From positions 1 to 64,000 of the forward strand of contig DASXYG010000002.1 in the NCBI GenBank assembly GCA_036502625.1: a stretch of DNA of 64,000 bases, given 5' to 3'. The stretch is from DASXYG01 sp036502625 (lineage in GTDB: Bacteria > Actinomycetota > Actinomycetes > Streptosporangiales > Streptosporangiaceae). Made by a program: the position numbers and the translations under genes. Shown in pieces: positions 58,653 through 64,000 of this stretch (the first letter of the stretch is position 1; every line of letters begins with the position of its first letter). A model generated the notes under the pieces. That model did no database searches. It saw only the letters and a list, made by a program, of their open reading frames with translations, and had not been told where the DNA came from.

Positions 58653-59149
58653 CCGGCCCATCGGTGCGCACGACCCTGCGCCCCATGACGGCCGCCGACG
58701 TGCCCGCCGTCATGGAGATCGAGCGCGCGCTGTTCCCCGATGACGCCTGGAGCGAGCACATGGTGCGCGAGGAGCTCACCGGCGTCCCGGAGACCCGCTA
58801 CTACCTCGTGGCCGCCGAGCCGGGCGAGGAGGCCGTCGGCTACGCCGGGCTCGCCGTCATCGGCGACCAGGGCGACGTCATGACGATCGCGGTCCGCGCC
58901 ACCCAGCAGGGCCACGGCGTGGGCCGGGCGCTGCTCGCCGAGCTGATCGCCGAGTCGGCCAGGCGCGGCGCCGCCGAGCTGTTCCTCGAGGTCCGCCACG
59001 ACAACGCGCGTGCCAAACGGCTCTACCACGGCATGGGCTTCGTCGAGATCGGCGTCCGCCGCGGCTACTACAACGGGGCGGACGCGATCACCATGCGCCG
59101 CGTGCTGACCGGCGCCGACACCAGCGCCGTACGAGGGGATGACAGGTGA
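58649..59149 (+). CDS. rimI: Ribosomal protein S18 N-acetyltransferase RimI
   Basis: A GNAT acetyltransferase that in E. coli modifies S18. The ATG at 58649 overlaps tsaB. The 166-residue product has the acetyl-CoA motif A ATQQGHGVGRALLAELIA near residues 88-105, FLEVRHDNARAKRLYHGMGF, and GYYNGADAITM. Position between tsaB and tsaD (coupled on both sides by 4-nt overlaps) is the usual order in actinobacteria. Confidence 0.93.
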   Translation: MTGPSVRTTLRPMTAADVPAVMEIERALFPDDAWSEHMVREELTGVPETRYYLVAAEPGEEAVGYAGLAVIGDQGDVMTIAVRATQQGHGVGRALLAELIAESARRGAAELFLEVRHDNARAKRLYHGMGFVEIGVRRGYYNGADAITMRRVLTGADTSAVRGDDR

Positions 59150-60177
59150 GCGACAAGCCGCTGGTGCTCGGCATCGAGACGTCCTGCGACGAAACGGGCA
59201 TCGGCATCGTCCACGGCACGACCCTGCTCGCCGACGCGATCGCCTCCAGCGTCGAGGAGCACGCCAGGTTCGGCGGCGTCGTGCCCGAGGTGGCCAGCCG
59301 CGCCCACCTGGAGGCGATGGTCCCCACCGTGGAACGCGCGCTCACCACGGCGGGCGTGAAGGCCGCCGACGTCGACGCGATCGCCGTGACGGCGGGCCCC
59401 GGGCTGGCCGGCGCGCTGCTGGTGGGCGTCGCCGCCGCGAAGGCGTACGCCCTCGCCCTCGGCAAGCCGCTCTACGGCGTGAACCACCTGGCCGCGCACG
59501 TAGCCGTCGACCAGCTCGAACACGGCCCGCTGCCGGAGCCGTGCGTGGCCATGCTCGTCTCGGGCGGCCACTCGTCGCTGCTCTTCGTGCCCGACGTCAC
59601 GGCCGAGGTCCAGCAGCTCGGCCAGACGGTCGACGACGCGGCCGGCGAGGCGTACGACAAGGTCGCGCGGCTGCGCGGGCTCCCGTTCCCCGGCGGCCCG
59701 CCGATCGACAAGGCGGCCCGCGAGGGCGACCCGGCGGCGATCCGCTTCCCCCGCGGCAAGTACGACGACGGAACGTACGACTTCTCCTTCGCCGGGCTGA
59801 AGACGGCCGTCGCGCGGTGGGTCGAGGAGCGGCAGCGCGACGGCGCCACGATCCCGGTGAACGACGTGGCCGCGGCGTTCCAGGAGTCGGTGGCCGACGT
59901 CCTCACGAAGAAGGCCATCGCGGCGTGCAGGGCGCGCGGCGCCGACCACCTGCTGATCGGCGGCGGCGTGGCGGCCAACTCGCGGCTGCGCGCGCTGGCC
60001 GCCGAGCGGTGCGAGGCGGCCGGAATCCGGCTCCGTGTGCCGCGCCCCGGCCTGTGCACCGACAACGGCGCCATGGTCGCGGCGCTCGGCGCCGAGCTGG
60101 TCGCCCGCGACCGCCCGCTGTCCGACCTCGGCCTGCCCGCCGACTCCTCGCTGCCGATCACCGAGATCACCCTCTAG
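59146..60177 (+). CDS. tsaD: tRNA N6-threonylcarbamoyladenosine transferase TsaD
   Basis: TsaD transfers the threonylcarbamoyl group to A37 of ANN-decoding tRNAs. The GTG at 59146 overlaps rimI. The 343-residue product has LGIETSCDETGIGIV, the metal histidines H114 and H118 in NHLAAHV, VSGGHSSLLFV, GEAYDKVAR and the C-terminal PGLCTDNGAM. With tsaB, rimI and tsaE all present, the window encodes the whole bacterial t6A complex except TsaC. Confidence 0.97.
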   Translation: MSDKPLVLGIETSCDETGIGIVHGTTLLADAIASSVEEHARFGGVVPEVASRAHLEAMVPTVERALTTAGVKAADVDAIAVTAGPGLAGALLVGVAAAKAYALALGKPLYGVNHLAAHVAVDQLEHGPLPEPCVAMLVSGGHSSLLFVPDVTAEVQQLGQTVDDAAGEAYDKVARLRGLPFPGGPPIDKAAREGDPAAIRFPRGKYDDGTYDFSFAGLKTAVARWVEERQRDGATIPVNDVAAAFQESVADVLTKKAIAACRARGADHLLIGGGVAANSRLRALAAERCEAAGIRLRVPRPGLCTDNGAMVAALGAELVARDRPLSDLGLPADSSLPITEITL

Positions 60178-60181
60178 CGGC

Positions 60182-60880
60182 TCAGCGGCGCTGGCCGGTG
60201 GGGCGCACCACGATCTCGTTGACGTTCACCGACTCCGGCTGCGCGACCGCGTACATCACGGCGCGCGCGACGTCGTCGGCGGTGAGCTTGGGTTCCGTAC
60301 GCCGCTTGTCGACCATGTCGGTGTCGACAAGCCCGGGCTGGACGACCGTGGTCCGCACGCCCGTGTCGACCACCTCGGTACGGATCGCCCCGGCCAGGCC
60401 GGTGACCGCCCACTTGGTGGCCGCGTACAGGTTGCCGGAGCGGGTGTGCCGCCCGGCCACCGAGCCGGTGAGCATCAGGTGGCCGCGCGTCTCGGCGAGC
60501 GCGGGCAGCACGGCGCGTGCGGTCAGCGCCGGGCCGTAGACGTTGGTCAGCACCATGTCCTTCCAGGTGTCGGGGTCGTCGCCGCGGGTGCCGAGGAACG
60601 ATGTCTCGACGCTCATGCCGGCGTTCGCCAGCACGACGTCGAGGCGGCCGTACGCCTCGGTGATGCGGGCGACAAGGTCGCGGGTCTGCGCCCAGTCGGT
60701 GATGTCGCAGGTGGCGGTGGTGACACGGGCGGGGTCGCCCAGGGACTTCGCGACGGCGGCGAGGGCGTCGGCGTTGCGGCCGACGAGGGCCAGGCGGTAG
60801 CCGGCCGCGGCGGCGAGCCGCGCGGTGGCCGCGCCGATGCCGCGCGACGCGCCGGTGATCATGAAGACGTCATCGGTCAT
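60182..60880 (-). CDS. Short-chain dehydrogenase/reductase
   Basis: The 232-residue product is a classical SDR: TGASRGIGAATARLAAAAG near residues 9-27 for NAD(P), DITDWAQTRDLV, NAG in VLANAGMSVE, and the catalytic Tyr/Lys pair in YAATKWAV near residue 153, after SVAGRHTRSG. The Arg-containing glycine motif suggests NADP. The substrate is unknown. The gene is convergent with tsaD (4 nt between stops). Confidence 0.93.
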   Translation of the reverse strand: MTDDVFMITGASRGIGAATARLAAAAGYRLALVGRNADALAAVAKSLGDPARVTTATCDITDWAQTRDLVARITEAYGRLDVVLANAGMSVETSFLGTRGDDPDTWKDMVLTNVYGPALTARAVLPALAETRGHLMLTGSVAGRHTRSGNLYAATKWAVTGLAGAIRTEVVDTGVRTTVVQPGLVDTDMVDKRRTEPKLTADDVARAVMYAVAQPESVNVNEIVVRPTGQRR

Positions 60881-60965
60881 GCCGCCCCACGTTACGGGAG
60901 GGGCCGCGGACGTCGACGTCCGTTTTCCGCCAGCGGACGGGCGCCGCGGCTGGTGTGCTTGACCC

Positions 60966-61778
60966 ATGACCAACGACCAGACCGCGGCCGCGCGCCGCTT
61001 CCATGAGCTGCACGTCGCCGGCCGTCCGCTGGTGCTCACGAACGCGTGGGACGTCGCGAGCGCGCGCCTCGCCGAGGACGCCGGCGCGGCCGCGATCGCC
61101 ACGACGAGCGCGGGCGTCGCGTGGAGCCTCGGCGTGCCGGACGGCGACCTGCTCGACCGGGCGCACGCCGCCGGGGCCGTCGCGCGCATCGCCGCGGCGA
61201 CCGGCCTGCCGGTGACCGCCGACATCGAGGGCGGGCTCGGCGACGTCGCCGCCACCGTGCGCGCCGTCCTCGCCGCCGGGGCGGTGGGCGTCAACCTGGA
61301 GGACACCGGCGGCGGCCGGCTGCTGGACGTCGGGGAGCAGCTCCCCCGGCTCGCGGCGGCGCGCGGCGCGGCCGGGGACGCGGGCGTGCCGCTGTACGTC
61401 AACGCCCGCATCGACACGTACCTCACCGGCCTGACCGGCACAGACGCGCTGGCGGCGACGCTGGAGCGCGCGCGTGCGTACCTGGACGCGGGCGCCGACG
61501 GCATCTTCGTGCCCGGCGTGGCCGCACCCGAGGTGATCAAGGAGCTGGCCGCGGCGGTCCCGGCGCCGCTGAACATCATGGCGGGCCCGGGTTCGCCCAG
61601 CGTCCCCGATCTGGCGGCCCTCGGTGTGGCCCGCGTCAGCCTGGGCTCCGGCATCGCGGAGGCCGCGTACGCGGTGATGGCCGCGGCCGCCCGCGAGGCC
61701 CTGACGACCGGCACGTACGACACCCTCGCCAACGGCCTGCCCTACGGCCGCCTCAACACCCTGCTCAGCAACGGCTGA
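60966..61778 (+). CDS. Isocitrate lyase/PEP mutase family protein
   Basis: The 270-residue product begins MTNDQTAAARRFHELH and has LVLTNAWDVASARLAEDAGA, TTSAGVAWSLGVPDGD, PVTADIEGGLGD (metal-binding Asp/Glu), VGVNLEDTGG, VNARIDTYLTG and IMAGPGSPSVPDLAALGVARVSLGSG. The family includes PEP mutases, methylisocitrate lyases and oxaloacetate hydrolases; the lyase KKCGH-type loop is missing, so a C-C lyase or hydrolase of unknown substrate is likely. Confidence 0.9.
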   Translation: MTNDQTAAARRFHELHVAGRPLVLTNAWDVASARLAEDAGAAAIATTSAGVAWSLGVPDGDLLDRAHAAGAVARIAAATGLPVTADIEGGLGDVAATVRAVLAAGAVGVNLEDTGGGRLLDVGEQLPRLAAARGAAGDAGVPLYVNARIDTYLTGLTGTDALAATLERARAYLDAGADGIFVPGVAAPEVIKELAAAVPAPLNIMAGPGSPSVPDLAALGVARVSLGSGIAEAAYAVMAAAAREALTTGTYDTLANGLPYGRLNTLLSNG

Positions 61779-61808
61779 CCCCACGGGCCGGGGCGGTTGT
61801 GCGTACGG

Positions 61809-61844
61809 CGAAGGGGGCGTGCCGCGGACGGCGCGCCCCCTTCG
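61809..61844. terminator. Bidirectional terminator
   Basis: A perfect 11-bp stem (61809-61819 with 61834-61844) with a further GCCG/CGGC pairing inside lies between the convergent PEP-mutase-family gene and the heptad-repeat gene. Either strand can use it. Confidence 0.7.
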
Positions 61845-61857
61845 TTCGTGCGGTGGG

Positions 61858-63357
61858 TCAGTCGCCCTTGGCGGCCTTGCCGCCGGACTTGCCCTCGCGG
61901 GCGGGGCGGAGCAGGGCCTCGGCCAGGGCGAGGACGGTCTCCTCGAGGGAGGCGAGGCGCTTGGAGATGTCGCCGTGGGAGGAGTCGACGATCTTGGAGA
62001 TGGTCTCCTCGACCTCCTCGCGGTCCGGCCGGGCGCGTACGGCGTCGGTGATCGGGCGCACGTTCTCGCCGATGGACTTGTCCAGGGCGTCGAGCCGGTC
62101 GCTGTGGTCGATGTGCGGCCGCTCGGCGATCTCGCCGAGGCGGGTGCGCAGCTCGGCGATGTCGAGCGTGGCGGGGAGCTGGCCGACGCGCTGGTTCACG
62201 GCCTCCAGCCGGTCGTCGACCGTGTCGACCTTGCCGTCGATGGTGTCGAAGTGGCCGTCGATTTTGTCGAACCGGCCTCCGGCGCCCTCGAAGTGGCCGT
62301 CGACCCGCTCGAAGTGCCCGTCCACCTTCTCGAAGTGGCCGTCGACCTTGTCGAACCGGCCGCCGACCCCCTCGAACTGGCCGTCGATCTTCTCGAAGCG
62401 GCCCTCGATGCCGTCGAACCTGCCGTTCACGCCGTCGAAGTGGCCCTCGACACCGTCGAGGCGGCCCTGCACGCCTTCGAGCCGCCCGTCGACGCCGTCC
62501 ACCCGGCCGTCGATGCCCTCGAGGCGGCCGTCGAGCCCTTCGAGCCGCCCATCGAGCGACTCGAGCCGGCCCGTCATCGTCTCGACGCGGACGCCAACGG
62601 AGTCCATGCCGGTGCGCACGGTGCCGCCGAACGCCTCGAGCCGCTGCTCGACCGTCTCCTTCACGCCGTCGAGGTGCTGCGGGATGCTGCCGTTCATGGC
62701 GTCCGACACCGTGGAGCGCACGTTGTCGGTGACCTCGCCGAGCTGCTGTTCCGTACGCGCGCTGAGGTCGGCGAGGCCGCCGGTCATCAGCTCGCCGATG
62801 GTGTTGACCTGCGCCTCGAGGCGGTCGGAGCGCTGGTTCAGCTCGCCGAGCGCCTTGTCGAGCCGGGAGAAGCGCAGCGCCGCGCCCTCCATGCTGACCT
62901 GGAGGTTCTCCATGCGTTCGGTCAGCGTCTCGACCTGCTGGAGGGACCGCTGGGCGGAGTCGGTGAGCGTCTGGATGCGGTTGAGGGCGTCGTCGAGGTT
63001 CTCGGCGACCGCGCCGACCTCGGTGCGTACGCCGGGCAGTTCGTCGAGGGGGGTGACCCGTTCGCCGACCTTCTCGATGTGCTCGGCCAGGGTCTCCGCC
63101 CAGCCGGGCGCCTTGTCGGTCAGCGCGTTCAGCCGCCCCTGGACGCCTTCGAGCTGGCCGGCCAGGCCGCCGAGCTCGCGCTCGCGCAGCTCACGTGTCA
63201 GCCATTCGAGCCCTTCGAGCCGCTGCCGGATCTCGTCGACCGCCGCGTCCTGCGACCGCTGCTCGTAGACGTGGTCCTGGGACGCGCGGGCGAGCAGGTC
63301 TCGCATTCGGTCCGACACCCCTGTCTGGCCCCAAGAGTGGTTCGACTGATCCACCAA
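61858..63357 (-). CDS. Coiled-coil protein with 17 tandem heptads
   Basis: No named family. The 499-residue product is charged and Cys-free, with an N-terminal helical part (residues 14-75 and 120-260, coiled-coil-like LTERMENLQ, SRLDKALGELN). From residue 263 to 381 there are 17 heptads of the form G-R/H-F/L/V-x-x-hydrophobic-D/E/N/Q, with no break in phase. A Lys/Glu-rich tail ends it (REGKSGGKAAKGD). There is no signal peptide or membrane helix, so it should be cytosolic. Its role could be structural or in chromosome or cell-pole organisation; this is inference. The long N-terminal coil resembles methyl-accepting or apolipoprotein-like helices. Confidence 0.8.
   Translation of the reverse strand: MVDQSNHSWGQTGVSDRMRDLLARASQDHVYEQRSQDAAVDEIRQRLEGLEWLTRELRERELGGLAGQLEGVQGRLNALTDKAPGWAETLAEHIEKVGERVTPLDELPGVRTEVGAVAENLDDALNRIQTLTDSAQRSLQQVETLTERMENLQVSMEGAALRFSRLDKALGELNQRSDRLEAQVNTIGELMTGGLADLSARTEQQLGEVTDNVRSTVSDAMNGSIPQHLDGVKETVEQRLEAFGGTVRTGMDSVGVRVETMTGRLESLDGRLEGLDGRLEGIDGRVDGVDGRLEGVQGRLDGVEGHFDGVNGRFDGIEGRFEKIDGQFEGVGGRFDKVDGHFEKVDGHFERVDGHFEGAGGRFDKIDGHFDTIDGKVDTVDDRLEAVNQRVGQLPATLDIAELRTRLGEIAERPHIDHSDRLDALDKSIGENVRPITDAVRARPDREEVEETISKIVDSSHGDISKRLASLEETVLALAEALLRPAREGKSGGKAAKGD
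62215..62571 (-). repeat. 21-bp tandem repeat encoding 17 heptads
   Basis: Within the coiled-coil gene, 357 bp consist of 17 diverged 21-bp units, each coding one heptad that starts with Gly. Unit boundaries stay in phase with no insertion. Adjacent 3' copies are the most alike (for example GHFEKVD, GHFERVD), pointing to expansion by tandem duplication. Confidence 0.85.
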
Positions 63358-63533
63358 ATGCTCCTTCGTTCGGTGTCGACGTGTGCCGGGGTCGCCACGT
63401 CTTCATCCTCGGGTCCCGCGATTTCGGCCCGCCGGAGCCGCTGGGGATTGCGGGCAACTCTAGTAGCTCACCGTGTTCGCAAGGATACGGTTGGATAATC
63501 GTGCGGGCTTCCGCCGTTTGTGCTGCTTATCCG

Positions 63534-63791
63534 TCAGTCGCCGGGGGAGTCGGAACCGAAGAGCTGCGCGACGACGCCGTCGCGGTGGCGGCCGTGGTAC
63601 GTGGTGTCGGGGTCGGCGTTCTGCGGGAGGTTCGCGAGGTAGGCGCTCTCCGCGTCGATCAGCCGCTCCAGCTCGCCGCGGTCGAGGAACACGCCTTCGC
63701 AGGTGGCGCAGCGCTCGATGACGACCCCGTTCTTCCGCAGGGTCTCCCATTTGCCCGAGCACTTCGGGCACGTGAGCGGCGCCTCGGACAT
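63534..63791 (-). CDS. zf-TFIIB domain protein
   Basis: The ATG at 63791 (longer in-frame readings to 63980 lack similarity) gives 85 residues with a zinc ribbon of the zf-TFIIB family (PF13453 style): CPKCSGKW, then ERCATCEGVFLDRGELERLI, four cysteines in all. The Cys-x2-Cys pairs and the LDRGEL element are diagnostic. A Gly/Asp-rich tail follows. The function is unknown; small proteins of this type are common in actinobacteria. The coiled-coil gene lies downstream on the same strand, 176 nt away. Confidence 0.85.
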   Translation of the reverse strand: MSEAPLTCPKCSGKWETLRKNGVVIERCATCEGVFLDRGELERLIDAESAYLANLPQNADPDTTYHGRHRDGVVAQLFGSDSPGD

Positions 63792-63997
63792 GATGACTCC
63801 CTCGTCAGCCGATGATCTTGGAGCGCCATTCTCGCACCGGGGACCGTCCGTGTGTGACCGGATACCCCTATGTGTACGGGAATGTGGCGCTCCGGTGGCA
63901 GGCGCGCCCCGATTCGCGGATCGTCCCCACGTGACCTCGGCGCCCGACGCTCGTTGAACAGGCGTACTGGCGAGTAACACGTAGGGGGTGCGCGGCG

Positions 63998-64000
63998 ATG
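63998..64000 (+). other. Likely start codon of the next gene
   Basis: The window ends on an ATG with a TAGGGGGTG run 10-18 nt upstream. The gene itself is outside the window, so nothing can be said of it. Confidence 0.35.

Noticed and set aside
62215..62571. Repeat array that might be taken for CRISPR
   Set aside because: Units are 21 bp, contiguous with no spacers, in frame, and code for heptads.
61858..63357. Chemoreceptor or polar-tubule function for the heptad protein
   Set aside because: There is no membrane helix, HAMP or signalling motif, so only a generic coiled or rod-like protein can be claimed.
63792..63997. Short minus-strand extension upstream of the zf-TFIIB gene
   Set aside because: The added 63 residues are Arg/Gly-rich without similarity and the ATG at 63791 starts the recognisable domain.

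Overview
The window is about 64 kb of very GC-rich DNA with GTG/TTG starts, tightly packed ATGA/GTGA-coupled genes and a gene order matching the Mycobacterium tuberculosis Rv3410c-Rv3462c region. This points to an actinomycete; a Streptosporangiales-type organism (Actinomadura-like) is my best guess, by inference only. Nearly everything is chromosomal core. The sequence opens inside tuf and ends on the start codon of an unseen gene.

Region 1 (1-19016) is the ribosomal protein superoperon: tuf end, S10 cluster (rpsJ to rpsQ), spc cluster (rplN to rplO), secY-adk-map, a DUF1707 membrane protein, infA-rpmJ, the alpha cluster (rpsM-rpsK-rpsD-rpoA-rplQ) and truA. Strong hairpins sit at tuf/rpsJ, rplO/secY, infA/rpmJ, rpsD/rpoA and after rplQ. 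Region 2 (19020-26212) carries two paralogous proline-rich single-pass membrane proteins where mycobacteria keep ESX-4, then rplM-rpsI, glmM and the convergent glmS. A 42-bp copy of the glmS 3' end lies between glmM and glmS.

Region 3 (26309-45890) is more accessory: coaA, a DUF389 membrane protein, a four-gene ABC exporter cluster, acpS, a CopB-type P-type ATPase behind a CsoR-like operator, and nnrD. Then comes the most unusual locus: an 868-residue protein joining a novel N-terminal domain, a PrsW-type intramembrane protease and a C-terminal colicin D-like domain. It is translationally coupled to a protein that shares the same N-terminal domain and ends in a colicin-D-immunity-like domain. 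I read the pair as a protease-linked toxin/immunity system. Next are two tandem imine-reductase-like genes with a divergent MerR regulator and a MerR-type long-spacer promoter, alr, an alpha/beta hydrolase, the tail of a dead xenobiotic acetyltransferase gene, tsaE, an L,D-transpeptidase and a Cys-rich secreted protein.

Region 4 (46078-64000) holds glpD, a gabD2 gene broken by a single in-frame TAG, guaB-guaB3, DUF5319, the sigD-rsdA sigma/anti-sigma pair, groES-groEL with a CIRCE element, a THUMP-like methyltransferase, tsaB-rimI-tsaD (with tsaE, the t6A tRNA-modification set), an SDR enzyme, a PEP-mutase-family enzyme, a protein with 17 exact-length heptads, and a zf-TFIIB protein. I saw no tRNA, rRNA, CRISPR array, insertion sequence or origin.
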